Below are positions 1 to 6,287 of a stretch of DNA of 44,502 nt, piece after piece. The stretch is from a virus. The notes under the pieces were generated by a model, which saw nothing but the letters and a program-made list of their open reading frames with translations, made no database searches and had not been told where the DNA came from. The DNA is taken from IMG/VR virus record IMGVR_UViG_3300034101_003322, positions 1 to 44,502 of that record. One strand, 5' to 3'. Made by a program: the position numbers and the translations under genes. Numbering within the stretch: position 1 is the first letter of the stretch; each line of letters starts with the position of its first letter.

Positions 1-2
1 CC

Positions 3-197
3 GACAGAATCAAGGCCAGCAAAGATCGACACTTTAACAACATAGACTTAAAGGTTTGGGACCGACTATCACTTCCTATTCCCATGGAGTCGAATAGTCT
101 GCTGCTCAAGTGTGGCGACTTTCCTACACTTGCTGGCGCTGTTTGTATCTTAAAGGAAGCTGCCCAACAAATCAGGGAGGGTTCGGCTAATGTCTGA
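3..197 (+). CDS. hypothetical protein, open at left edge
   Basis: The frame is open from the left edge to TGA at 195-197 (64 codons) and overlaps the next start by 8 nt. If the frame does not continue from outside the window, the likely start is ATG at 84 (begins MESNSLLLK, 37 aa). The ATG at 84 has the leader style seen elsewhere (tattcccATGg), a TAGACT element at 43-48 and no Shine-Dalgarno. I recognise no family. The C-terminal part contains a helix-like stretch (ILKEAAQQIREG). Confidence 0.45.
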   Translation, partial: DRIKASKDRHFNNIDLKVWDRLSLPIPMESNSLLLKCGDFPTLAGAVCILKEAAQQIREGSANV

Positions 198-459
198 CCT
201 AATTCTCGGCCCAGTAATTATCACAAAATACTGTTGTGCTACCAACAACAAAGAGTCCCGTGTTTTGGCAACACACAAGAGAGATAACGATACAACTTGG
301 CGCTGTTATCTTAGTGTTGACAATGCCTTAAGCAATGAAGAAAACCACTTAAAAGCTGCCGAAAAATTACTAGCAAGGTGGCCATACGAAAATAACCTCA
401 AGATAGTTGGCAGGGGCCATGATGCTAGTAATTATTTCTTTCTTTGTCAGTCTGTCTAG
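190..459 (+). CDS. small hypothetical protein (89 aa)
   Basis: An 89-residue ORF starting at ATG 190 and overlapping the upstream ORF by 8 nt. A purine-rich AGGGAGG lies about 8-14 nt before the start, one of the few Shine-Dalgarno-like sequences in the window. The predicted pattern is a beta strand (ILGPVIITKY), then a charged stretch and a helix (NHLKAAEKLLARW). No family recognised. The neighbours are also small unknown genes on the same strand. Confidence 0.6.
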   Translation: MSDLILGPVIITKYCCATNNKESRVLATHKRDNDTTWRCYLSVDNALSNEENHLKAAEKLLARWPYENNLKIVGRGHDASNYFFLCQSV

Positions 460-460
460 C

Positions 461-504
461 ATTCATTCATTCATTCATTCATTCATTCATTCATTCATTC
501 ATTC
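461..504 (+). repeat. (ATTC)11 tetranucleotide microsatellite
   Basis: Eleven uninterrupted copies of ATTC (44 nt) lie between the stop codon of the 190-459 gene and the ATG at 510, ending 5 nt before that ATG. An upstream TTG at 444 also reads through the repeat in the same frame as the 510 gene, so a change in copy number would break that longer frame or change the length of the leader. Confidence 0.95.
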
Positions 505-509
505 AAGCC

Positions 510-734
510 ATGCAAGTCCAAAGCATCTCCCCTGCTAATTTTCTGGTTAATCTTGAGGCTAACAAGGATAAGCGTAAGGCAGAGATTTACGATGCTGCCA
601 TGGTGTTATTAAGAGCACAACATGACCTAGGGATAACAACTCTTAGCCTTGCTGCTGTTACTGACTTAAGCGAATTGTGCCGAAAGATCGAATTAGGTGA
701 GAAAATATCAGGATCGCCCTTGCTAGAGTTTTAA
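510..734 (+). CDS. small hypothetical protein downstream of ATTC repeat (74 aa)
   Basis: A 74-residue protein starting at ATG 510 (begins MQVQSISPANF). It is mostly helical, with one long charged/hydrophobic helix (AEIYDAAMVLLRAQ), and no family is recognised. I prefer ATG 510 over TTG 444 because the longer version would encode a repetitive FIHS stretch from the microsatellite. The repeat therefore occupies nearly the whole 5' leader, and copy-number change would alter spacing to any upstream promoter element (TAGCAT at 457-462 is a candidate). A perfect hairpin follows the stop codon at 760-787. Confidence 0.6.
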   Translation: MQVQSISPANFLVNLEANKDKRKAEIYDAAMVLLRAQHDLGITTLSLAAVTDLSELCRKIELGEKISGSPLLEF

Positions 735-759
735 CCTTGCAAACTGTTAAGCATCCAAG

Positions 760-787
760 ATCCTACCATGCTAAGGCATGGTAGGAT
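760..787 (+). promoter_or_regulatory. perfect 11-bp hairpin containing a -10-like element
   Basis: An inverted repeat with arms ATCCTACCATG (760-770) and CATGGTAGGAT (777-787) and a 6-nt loop. It lacks a U-tract. The right arm ends in TAGGAT (782-787), a -10-like hexamer 33 nt before ATG 815, the spacing shared by the other promoters here. It may therefore end the upstream transcript and start the next one. Confidence 0.6.
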
Positions 788-814
788 ATGCAAGTACCAA
801 AGCAAACAAGCACC

Positions 815-1204
815 ATGTCACAAACATTCTCAGACTGGAACAATGTTCCTCAAACAATCGAGAGAAAGATTGCCAAGATGTGGCAAAAATGTGGTGCGGT
901 ATGTAGCGAAACTAGCACCGATAGCAACGGTAAGAAAGCAGAGGTGTATAGGCTAGGTTCCCATAAGGTAATAGATAACTTAGACTATCTTACCGATGCA
1001 CAGAAAATAAAGTTATTCGAGATCGCAGCCAACCATGGCGGAGTTATCTTGCATAACTTGCTACATTCTTTATCTTTTGAGACTGAGGCTGTTAGGGTAA
1101 CTGGCGACAATGAAATATACTACGTGCCAAGCATGATCGTAGGTACGTGGCCACACTGCGGACTCTTTGGCAGTATGGCTGATGATGGTAGCATCCACAC
1201 CTAG
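815..1204 (+). CDS. hypothetical protein (129 aa)
   Basis: Starts at ATG 815 (begins MSQTFSDWNNV). An in-frame ATG at 788 would add nine residues, but it abuts the TAGGAT -10 element and would precede the predicted transcript start, so 815 is preferred. The protein has a central region (YLTDAQKIKLFEIAANH) that looks like a helical pair and a C-terminal part with tryptophan, histidine and glycine (GTWPHCGLFG). No family recognised. The gene is flanked on both sides by hairpin-promoter elements, so it looks like a single-gene transcription unit. Confidence 0.6.
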   Translation: MSQTFSDWNNVPQTIERKIAKMWQKCGAVCSETSTDSNGKKAEVYRLGSHKVIDNLDYLTDAQKIKLFEIAANHGGVILHNLLHSLSFETEAVRVTGDNEIYYVPSMIVGTWPHCGLFGSMADDGSIHT

Positions 1205-1227
1205 CCAGCCACATTACTAACTGTTAC

Positions 1228-1263
1228 GGGTCAGATGCAGAGCGTAGCATCTGACCCTAGGAT
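1228..1263 (+). promoter_or_regulatory. perfect 11-bp hairpin followed by TAGGAT promoter element
   Basis: Arms GGGTCAGATGC (1228-1238) and GCATCTGACCC (1247-1257) with an 8-nt loop and no U-tract. TAGGAT at 1258-1263 follows directly, 32 nt before ATG 1290. The arrangement repeats the hairpin at 760-787 with unrelated arm sequence. Confidence 0.6.
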
Positions 1264-1289
1264 AAGCAGGCAAGCAACCCACAGCAAGC

Positions 1290-1595
1290 ATGCAAACTCA
1301 ACACGCGACAGGCCAAACCGTCAAAAGCTCGGATCCTTGCAACTCTAGCCCTTGCGACCTAGCTTTCTTAACAGAAGAACAGCTAATAACGCAGACGCTT
1401 ATTCATCAGGATAAGTTTAATTCTAATTGGATGATTTGTATGAACAATCATTACAGTTCGGGTGTCTATATTGATGCTGAGATCGCAATGAATAACGCCT
1501 ATGCAATACTACAGAGAATATTAGATTATGTCTATGCTTATCGCTCTTCCAGCTTTTATGTTATGCTCAATAACTTGTGCGCTCCCAAAGCATAG
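1290..1595 (+). CDS. hypothetical protein (101 aa)
   Basis: A 101-residue protein, ATG 1290, without Shine-Dalgarno (leader ends acagcaagcATG). The N-terminal 20 residues are polar and include two cysteines (SDPCNSSPCD). The rest is predicted helical, with many Asn, Tyr and Ile residues and a long helix near the C-terminus (NNAYAILQRILDYVYAY). No family recognised. It lies in the A+T-richer left cluster of small genes. Confidence 0.6.
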   Translation: MQTQHATGQTVKSSDPCNSSPCDLAFLTEEQLITQTLIHQDKFNSNWMICMNNHYSSGVYIDAEIAMNNAYAILQRILDYVYAYRSSSFYVMLNNLCAPKA

Positions 1596-1618
1596 CCTAT
1601 CACTCTCCAATCCTTCCC

Positions 1619-1765
1619 ATGGCACGCTCCGCTCTGTTCATTGGATTCTGCGCTTATTTAGTTACCGGAACTATCGCTATGTCGTTCCTTAGTTCTTTAG
1701 CTGACAAGTTCAAGGCTAAACAGTTTCCTATTACAACACAAATAGAATTGATTAAGTATAACTAG
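1619..1765 (+). CDS. small membrane protein (48 aa)
   Basis: Starts at ATG 1619 in the context aatccttcccATGgc, the leader type used across this genome. The N-terminal 25 residues form one hydrophobic segment (SALFIGFCAYLVTGTIAMSF) followed by a basic, polar tail (DKFKAKQF). An upstream in-frame GTG at 1577 lies inside the preceding gene and is less likely. The family is unknown. A small single-span protein could belong to lysis or host interaction, but nothing more specific is visible. Confidence 0.45.
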   Translation: MARSALFIGFCAYLVTGTIAMSFLSSLADKFKAKQFPITTQIELIKYN

Positions 1766-1786
1766 CGCTACCACTCTCCAATCGCT

Positions 1787-1811
1787 CCCCGGTTTGCTAT
1801 GCTTACCGGGG
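1787..1811 (+). other. GC-rich inverted repeat
   Basis: Arms CCCCGGT (1787-1793) and ACCGGGG (1805-1811) around an 11-nt loop, 21 nt after the last plus-strand gene of the left cluster. A TTTT lies 14 nt downstream rather than adjacent, so this is only a weak terminator candidate for the plus-strand cluster. Confidence 0.35.
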
Positions 1812-2011
1812 GCAGGGTTGCGATTTTCGTGTAGCGGGGAGGGGGTGCCCATACCTCTCCCATCTCGCAGTGCCCGTATAAAAATATAACAACAATTCGC
1901 CCACAAACCGAACTGTTGCATGTTTTTCATTCTTCCCCAAACAATATACCCACATACAAAAATACGCCAGCGTACAAGCTAGCGTATAAGTAACCGGGGG
2001 TAAGGGTTGCG
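1805..2011. repeat. pair of near-identical direct repeats in the 1766-2012 intergenic region
   Basis: The sequence ACCGGGGGcAGGGTTGCG at 1805-1822 recurs as ACCGGGGGtaAGGGTTGCG at 1993-2011. Between them lie an AT-rich patch (tataaaaatataac near 1875) and the minus-strand terminator at 1958-1987. I see no gene in 1766-2012. The pair could be regulatory or a trace of a duplication. Confidence 0.6.
1958..1987 (-). terminator. intrinsic terminator of the minus-strand peptidase operon
   Basis: Read on the minus strand, ATACGCTAGC and GCTGGCGTAT pair (one G-U) around a 6-nt loop and run straight into TTTTT. It lies 25 nt after the stop codon of the peptidase gene at 2013, as expected for its terminator. 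Confidence 0.75.
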
Positions 2012-2012
2012 T

Positions 2013-2567
2013 TTATGGCCGGCAAGTAAGCATCCAGCTTTCGCCCCCTGCCATCCAGCGAGGATTCCAGTTTTTCCGGCTATAGTTTTGGCGATAGCCA
2101 TTGTAATTGGCAGTGTAACCGCCTTGAATTAACTTAGCCTCACCGTTTGGATCGTTGTGAATCCAATGCGTAGCGGTGTAACCTACGATTACACTCCAGT
2201 GACCGCCGCCAATAGGATTGCTAACATTGCCTTGATGCAGCCAGCCTACGGCGATAGGCCGGCCAGCGTTAATTTCAGCTTCAAGATCGGCCAACTTGCC
2301 GTGTTTCGTAAAATTGACAGTTAAACCCAAGTGGTGAAGAGTCCCAAGTTGTGCCGTTACGTCCGTTGTGTCACCAAATTGCCGACGAATCCGGTTGTAA
2401 GCATCATCGTTGGCGATCTTGCCGTGAAACATGGCCAGCATGGCGCAGCTAGAGCTGAAGCACTCCCGGTAGCCACGGCCACTGGCGTTATCGTTTTGAG
2501 ACTGCCACTTGACATCGAGAGGATTGGGAAACCTGGCAGCCGGTGGCCTGGGCGGAGTTGCGGTCAT
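2013..2567 (-). CDS. C39-like (papain-fold) cysteine peptidase, candidate endolysin
   Basis: A 184-residue protein with the layout of C39-like peptidases. The probable catalytic Cys lies in the N-terminal helix (RECFSSSCAM, near residues 35-44), with His in GGHWSVIVGY (near 123) and a following HNDP (near 139) for the third site. This family cleaves peptide bonds, and phage members are often found with lysis or tail functions. No other stand-alone peptidoglycan hydrolase is visible in the window, so a role as endolysin is a reasonable inference. There is no signal peptide. It is last in a three-gene minus-strand operon with a 2-nt gap upstream and a terminator downstream. Virion-associated protease is the alternative. 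Confidence 0.6.
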   Translation of the reverse strand: MTATPPRPPAARFPNPLDVKWQSQNDNASGRGYRECFSSSCAMLAMFHGKIANDDAYNRIRRQFGDTTDVTAQLGTLHHLGLTVNFTKHGKLADLEAEINAGRPIAVGWLHQGNVSNPIGGGHWSVIVGYTATHWIHNDPNGEAKLIQGGYTANYNGYRQNYSRKNWNPRWMAGGESWMLTCRP

Positions 2568-2569
2568 GG

Positions 2570-2983
2570 TCAGCTTCCAGCGTCAGCGGCCAGTCTATCA
2601 CGCTCACGCCAAACAAGATCGTCTAATTCGTCCATCCACTCTTCTGGAATAGCTTGATCAGTAGCATTGCGCATGGTCATTGCCTGAAGAATGTCAGCAG
2701 TGCGCAGCCTATCAACTTCGCGCCGAGGCTTAAGGTCAACTGAAGGCTTTATATGCCCTGTGGCAGCAGGGTAAAACATCTCGGGGCCATCCCCTCCCTC
2801 CCATGGGCAAGGTATGACAGCTTCTCTCAAGGCGGTCTTTCCTGCTTGCCGGCCAGAAATAATAATCCGACGACGGTTTGTGTCAGGGTTTTGCGCAAAG
2901 CTGTGCAGCGCTTTTATTGTCTCGTTAAAATTGCGCACTGCATCTGGCGTGAGTTCCAAGGCCGTTTCCTGTTGATTACCCAT
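2570..2983 (-). CDS. hypothetical protein with degenerate P-loop-like motif (137 aa)
   Basis: A 137-residue protein starting at ATG 2983 (begins MGNQQETALELT). It contains RRRIIISGRQAGKTALREA near residues 37-55, a hydrophobic strand followed by SGRQAGKT. This closely resembles the Walker A motif of the terminase in this phage (AGRRGGKT). The protein is far too short for a full ATPase, and I see no Walker B motif. The remainder is charged and helical. It is the middle gene of the peptidase operon. Function unknown; a terminase-derived fragment or a nucleotide-binding accessory protein are both possible. Confidence 0.6.
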   Translation of the reverse strand: MGNQQETALELTPDAVRNFNETIKALHSFAQNPDTNRRRIIISGRQAGKTALREAVIPCPWEGGDGPEMFYPAATGHIKPSVDLKPRREVDRLRTADILQAMTMRNATDQAIPEEWMDELDDLVWRERDRLAADAGS

Positions 2984-2997
2984 CAATCATAGCACGA

Positions 2998-3165
2998 TCA
3001 TCGCAGCGTCAGCGTCTTGCGAGCAACAAGGTGCGTCACCCCTGCCGGATCAACGACAACAACGCCAGCCGTTGCAGAGGACGGTAACAGTTTGTAGGAA
3101 TATGGCAATTTCCAGCCAATCTCGCCGTTGTGCCGGACCATCGTAAACTCGCGGGGGCGTTCCAT
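2998..3165 (-). CDS. small hypothetical protein (55 aa)
   Basis: First gene of the minus-strand triad: 55 residues, beginning MERPREFTMV, with predicted beta strands (SATAGVVVVDPAG, THLVARKTLTLR). TATGAT on the minus strand (3172-3177) would place the transcript start at the A of this ATG, giving a leaderless message. If the leader length common elsewhere applies, the start would be the internal ATG at 3141 (47 aa). No family recognised. Confidence 0.5.
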   Translation of the reverse strand: MERPREFTMVRHNGEIGWKLPYSYKLLPSSATAGVVVVDPAGVTHLVARKTLTLR

Positions 3166-3171
3166 GGCTCA

Positions 3172-3177
3172 ATCATA
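3172..3177 (-). promoter_or_regulatory. -10-like element (TATGAT) for the peptidase operon
   Basis: GCTATGATTGA on the minus strand just before the operon. The same 11-mer recurs before the second gene (2983-2993), also close to its start codon. Confidence 0.5.
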
Positions 3178-3205
3178 GCTCATCCCTTGCCGGCAAGCAA
3201 CGTGA

Positions 3206-3224
3206 TAGAATGACACTGCAACAA
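3206..3224 (+). promoter_or_regulatory. promoter/leader repeat copy 1 (TAGAAT)
   Basis: A 19-nt sequence starting TAGAATGACACTGCAACAA is identical at 3206-3224 and 3499-3517. In each copy the TAGAAT hexamer lies 29-31 nt before a start codon (3237 and 3528). Identity extends through the presumed transcript start, so the unit looks like a duplicated promoter plus leader. Confidence 0.65.
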
Positions 3225-3236
3225 AACGATCCGCGC

Positions 3237-3506
3237 ATGACTCCGTTTTTCTGCCTGCTTTTGACAATTTACGTTCCAGAAACAAAACAGTTACGCCGTT
3301 GCGCTGTCGAATACGACCCGAATAGCCACCCAGACGGCGCGGATGTTATGGACTATTGGCAGGAACCGGAACACAAGGAAATTCTTTTGGCGCTGGCTTT
3401 TTGCGGGGAAACGCAAAACGACGAAGACTTCGTATTGGTTGACGTTCTCCTGATCGACTTAATTCTTACTAGGGATATGGCGCTGGAAAAGGTTGTGGTA
3501 GAATGA
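3237..3506 (+). CDS. hypothetical protein (89 aa)
   Basis: Starts at ATG 3237 (begins MTPFFCLLLTIYVPE). An in-frame ATG at 3210 overlaps the TAGAAT promoter element and would lie upstream of the transcript start, so it is rejected by comparison with the duplicated promoter before 3528. The N-terminus is hydrophobic (FFCLLLTIYV), followed by an acidic protein with strands and helices (HKEILLALAFCG, FVLVDVLLIDLI). No family recognised. It precedes the dCTP deaminase-like gene, and the promoter of that gene overlaps its last codons. Confidence 0.6.
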   Translation: MTPFFCLLLTIYVPETKQLRRCAVEYDPNSHPDGADVMDYWQEPEHKEILLALAFCGETQNDEDFVLVDVLLIDLILTRDMALEKVVVE

Positions 3507-3517
3507 CACTGCAACAA
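3499..3517 (+). promoter_or_regulatory. promoter/leader repeat copy 2 (TAGAAT)
   Basis: Identical to 3206-3224. The TAGAAT at 3499-3504 lies 29 nt before ATG 3528 and overlaps the stop codon region of the upstream gene. Confidence 0.65.
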
Positions 3518-3527
3518 TCAACGCATC

Positions 3528-4043
3528 ATGGGCACTCTCGCTGACTGGCGGATCCACGAACGCTGCATGGCTGGCATGGTCACTCCGTATGATCCTGCGC
3601 TGGTCAACCCGGCATCGCTTGACTTGCGCTTGGGCAGCAACATTATGATCGAATCAGCGGAAAGCCCAGAGATGGTGCTAGTTTCAATCGCTAAATACAC
3701 AGAGAAAAATCCTTATCTCATAGTGCCAGGACAATTCTTTTTGGCTGAAACTGAAGAGTTTTTTAACATTCCCAACGACTTGGAAGGCCAATTTATCCTT
3801 AAATCCTCTCGCGCGAGGAGTGGATTACAGCATTTGATGGCCGGTTTTTGCGATCCCGGCTGGCACGGCTCGCGCTTGACACTTGAGCTTAAAAATGTTC
3901 GCCAACTTTGGCCGATAGGCATTTATCCAGGCATGAAAATCGGGCAGATGAAGTTTTCTACGATGGATTCCGAGCCTACGTTCTCTTACGCCGTCACCGG
4001 CAGGTATAATAACGATGCAACCGTCACCGCATCAAAGGGCTGA
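3528..4043 (+). CDS. dcd: dCTP deaminase-like protein
   Basis: A 171-residue protein of the dCTP deaminase/dUTPase superfamily, which deaminates dCTP to dUTP (or hydrolyses dUTP) to feed dTTP synthesis. Visible signatures are PASLDLRLG (28-36), SSRARSGL (93-100), DPGWHGSRLTLEL (109-121) with the expected catalytic Glu at 120, GMKIGQM (135-141) and the C-terminal YAVTGRYNND. The length is slightly below the roughly 190 of the bacterial enzyme, as is common for phage versions. The start ATG 3528 follows the duplicated TAGAAT promoter. It probably acts with the DUF6378-like gene just downstream. Confidence 0.85.
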   Translation: MGTLADWRIHERCMAGMVTPYDPALVNPASLDLRLGSNIMIESAESPEMVLVSIAKYTEKNPYLIVPGQFFLAETEEFFNIPNDLEGQFILKSSRARSGLQHLMAGFCDPGWHGSRLTLELKNVRQLWPIGIYPGMKIGQMKFSTMDSEPTFSYAVTGRYNNDATVTASKG

Positions 4044-4047
4044 AGTT

Positions 4048-4572
4048 ATGACAAGCATCGAAGAAACACTGGAACAACGCGGCAAGCGTTACGGCAAGTT
4101 TACGGATCACGCTCAAGTCACGCAAGACCTAAAGCGAGTCGTCGCCGCCCACTTACAAGGAGGCCGCCCGCACATGGCAGCAGATCAATGGGAGGCGCTG
4201 GATATGATTTTCCACAAAATAGCTCGCATTGTCTGCGGCGATCCTAACTATGCCGATAGCTGGCACGATATTGCCGGTTACGCCAAGTTGGTGGAAGATC
4301 GGCTTAATGCTAATGGCGTCTTTGCCGTCGAGGAGCCGGCAGAGTTGGAATGGCCGCAGGAGGTGGTAATCAAAACAGTGGCTGGCCAAACTAAGCTTGC
4401 CAACGGATCGACTCGTATTGAGTTTGCCGATGGATCTTACGAAGAGCTGCCCCCATTAGAGGCCGTGCCCACCGAAGCCGCACCCATTTGCCCAAACTGC
4501 TCTTGCGCTGCCTGCGGCGCCATTGCTAGACTGCAAAACAATAGCGGCCTTAGACAAGCGATTGGCTTGTAA
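4048..4572 (+). CDS. DUF6378-like phage protein
   Basis: A 174-residue protein starting at ATG 4048, four nt after the stop of the dCTP deaminase-like gene. The first 100 residues carry the conserved pattern of a common phage family (DUF6378): LEQRGKRYGKF, QWEALDMIFHKIARI, GDPNYADSWHDIAGYAKLV. Its biochemical role is not established to my knowledge. The helical pattern and the regular company of nucleotide enzymes suggest, but do not show, a MazG-like nucleotide-metabolism role. The C-terminal region carries cysteines (CPNCSCAACGA) that may bind metal. An in-frame ATG at 4015 would overlap the upstream gene and is less likely. Confidence 0.75.
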   Translation: MTSIEETLEQRGKRYGKFTDHAQVTQDLKRVVAAHLQGGRPHMAADQWEALDMIFHKIARIVCGDPNYADSWHDIAGYAKLVEDRLNANGVFAVEEPAELEWPQEVVIKTVAGQTKLANGSTRIEFADGSYEELPPLEAVPTEAAPICPNCSCAACGAIARLQNNSGLRQAIGL

Positions 4573-4574
4573 CA

Positions 4575-4829
4575 ATGGGCAAACGAACTAATCCAGAAAA
4601 GTGCGCAAATCCTAGCTGCGCATCTTCCCACCAAGTCATTATCGTAGAAACACGCATGACAGCGTGCGGCGGTCGCGCAAGACGGCGGCGCTGCGATCAA
4701 TGCGGCCACCTGTGGTACACCGTGCAGCCACCTGAAGAGCAAGTCGAAAGCTGGCGGCTGATCTGGACGAAGAAAGGGCCAGTCACACTGGAGCCACCAC
4801 CAGAATCGCCAGAAAAAGGCAAAATATAG
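4575..4829 (+). CDS. zinc-ribbon protein (84 aa)
   Basis: An 84-residue protein starting 2 nt after the previous stop. Two Cys pairs, CANPSC (10-15) and CDQC (40-43), flank a short strand region, and the second pair is followed by GHLWYTVQ. This is a zinc-ribbon layout like the N-terminal ribbon of NrdR, but there is no ATP-cone domain. The C-terminus is Pro/Glu/Lys-rich and probably disordered. It could be a small regulator or a nucleic-acid-binding accessory. It ends 4 nt from the convergent terminase gene, with no terminator visible between them. Confidence 0.7.
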   Translation: MGKRTNPEKCANPSCASSHQVIIVETRMTACGGRARRRRCDQCGHLWYTVQPPEEQVESWRLIWTKKGPVTLEPPPESPEKGKI

Positions 4830-4833
4830 AGAA

Positions 4834-6207
4834 TTAGTAGACTCTGTGGGTAGTAACAGTACCCGATTCGCCTTTTGCAAGGTTAAATTTGCCTAGACAC
4901 AAATAACCAAAGGCGTCGAAAGCATGATCAACGCCAAGTTTTTTGTTTGGCATTCTTGTTCCTTCGGCATAACCTAGTGTACGGAACGACTTTATTAGCT
5001 CCCGGCAACGTGGATGGATCTTGGTATGCACTTCCCCGTCTGCCGTGCGAAGCGCTGCGTTTACGGATCGAATCTTGTCAGCGGTGTTATAGGGCGCTTC
5101 AGGGGCAAAAACAGTAATGCCAGCCTTCCTAAGGATCTGGTGATCGCTAACGCCAACACCAGACGTTTGCTTTCTTTTGCCGGTCGGGTCAGGGCAAGCA
5201 ATAATGCGGCGGCGAGTATCCGCGTCTTCGCTTGCCCAGCATTCGCCACCATATAGATCAATTAGCACGTCTGCCATGTCCCATGTATTGGCGCCCTTTA
5301 GGTTCAGTTCATTAAAAATTCGCAATTCTACAGCTCTGCCGTTTACCTTAATAATGTTTGCGCAAATAGCAGTAAGCGGATCGTTGTTAAAGTCCATTCC
5401 AACATATAGCGGCAACCTTGGATCGTCCTCAATCGTTGAGTCGATATTATCCATCGAAAAACACGACACCACAAGACCCGTATTTGATAGTATCTTTGCT
5501 TCGTACTCGCGCTCGAACACTTCAGGCGCCAGCGTTCTTCTAGCTTCCGCAATTTCGGCTGCTGGAATGTTGCCGCCTTGCAAGGATGTGTACTCATATA
5601 ATGACCATTGCTTGGGATCGAGCCTTTCCAGGCCAGGATCGGCCATATCAGCATTTTTCAAAAGCAAGATTGTTTCGTAGAACCAACCTGCGGTGCCTTC
5701 AGGCGAGGGAGTGGTAGTAAAGAGCGCCCAGCCGTTGCGGTCAGAAAGTGCAGGGCGGATAACTGATCTCCATGTATATTCCGTCTGGAAAGCGCATTCG
5801 TCTAAATTTACCCCGCTTAATGCAGGACCGCGCAAAGCATCTGGATCTTCAGAGCCCTTAAGATAGATGCAAGATCCGTTAATCAAGTCTATTCTAAGGT
5901 TTGATTCGTTTTTCTTTCTTATCCAACGTTCGGGAATAATACTCTTGTAAGTATCCCAAGCGATCTCTTTTGCCATCCGATACGTTGGCGCAACATAATA
6001 GTAATTGCCCTTGCGCTCACTAGCGCCGCGCAGCATTTCGATTGCCCCCAGCACCGTCTTTCCACCACGCCGGCCAGCTAAGACAACACGAAAACGGCGT
6101 CGATCATTAAAAATCATCCCCTGCATTGGCCGCAGAGAAAGCCGGTTTTTGCCTACTACAATATCGCCACTTGGGCGAAGTCCCGTAGGGGCAGTAGCTG
6201 TCGCCAT
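4834..6207 (-). CDS. terL: terminase large subunit
   Basis: A 457-residue packaging motor. The ATPase shows Walker A AGRRGGKT (44-51), an adenine-side motif region YVAPTYRMAK (71-80), Walker B VNLDE (133-137) and coupling motif TTTPSPEG. The C-terminal RNase H-like nuclease is visible as YVGMDFNNDP, a central CPDPTGKRK and DHAFDAFGYL near the end. I chose ATG 6207 because longer versions run into the divergent portal gene, and TACAGT on the minus strand lies 27 nt upstream. The gene is on the strand opposite to portal and capsid genes, which is unusual. No small terminase subunit was recognised. Confidence 0.9.
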   Translation of the reverse strand: MATATAPTGLRPSGDIVVGKNRLSLRPMQGMIFNDRRRFRVVLAGRRGGKTVLGAIEMLRGASERKGNYYYVAPTYRMAKEIAWDTYKSIIPERWIRKKNESNLRIDLINGSCIYLKGSEDPDALRGPALSGVNLDECAFQTEYTWRSVIRPALSDRNGWALFTTTPSPEGTAGWFYETILLLKNADMADPGLERLDPKQWSLYEYTSLQGGNIPAAEIAEARRTLAPEVFEREYEAKILSNTGLVVSCFSMDNIDSTIEDDPRLPLYVGMDFNNDPLTAICANIIKVNGRAVELRIFNELNLKGANTWDMADVLIDLYGGECWASEDADTRRRIIACPDPTGKRKQTSGVGVSDHQILRKAGITVFAPEAPYNTADKIRSVNAALRTADGEVHTKIHPRCRELIKSFRTLGYAEGTRMPNKKLGVDHAFDAFGYLCLGKFNLAKGESGTVTTHRVY

Positions 6208-6228
6208 GGGGACTCGATCCATCCATCG

Positions 6229-6234
6229 ACTGTA
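6229..6234 (-). promoter_or_regulatory. -10-like element (TACAGT) for terL
   Basis: TACAGT on the minus strand, 27 nt before the terminase start, in the divergent region shared with the portal promoter. Confidence 0.45.
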
Positions 6235-6260
6235 ACCTGTGCATCCTGGCGCCGGCAGGC

Positions 6261-6266
6261 TAGGCT
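6261..6266 (+). promoter_or_regulatory. -10-like element (GCTAGGCT) for the portal gene
   Basis: GCTAGGCTGA here, 27 nt before ATG 6288. The same GCTAGGCTGA precedes the genes at 26862 and 30425. Confidence 0.5.
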
Positions 6267-6287
6267 GACCGGAAACGCTTTGCCGCA

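Noticed and set aside
461-504. CRISPR-like array
   Set aside because: The units are contiguous 4-mers without spacers, so this is a microsatellite. No other spaced repeats were seen.
444-509. N-terminal extension of the 510 gene through the ATTC repeat (TTG 444)
   Set aside because: It would add a repetitive FIHS peptide from a rare start codon; ATG 510 gives a normal protein. Kept only as part of the phase-variation idea.
3210-3236. ATG 3210 as start of the gene ending at 3506
   Set aside because: It overlaps the TAGAAT element of the duplicated 19-nt promoter/leader unit; the equivalent position before the dCTP deaminase-like gene is not a start.
5177-5680. 167-codon plus-strand frame inside the terminase gene
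   Set aside because: It is antisense to the conserved nuclease half of the terminase and has no start context or motif.
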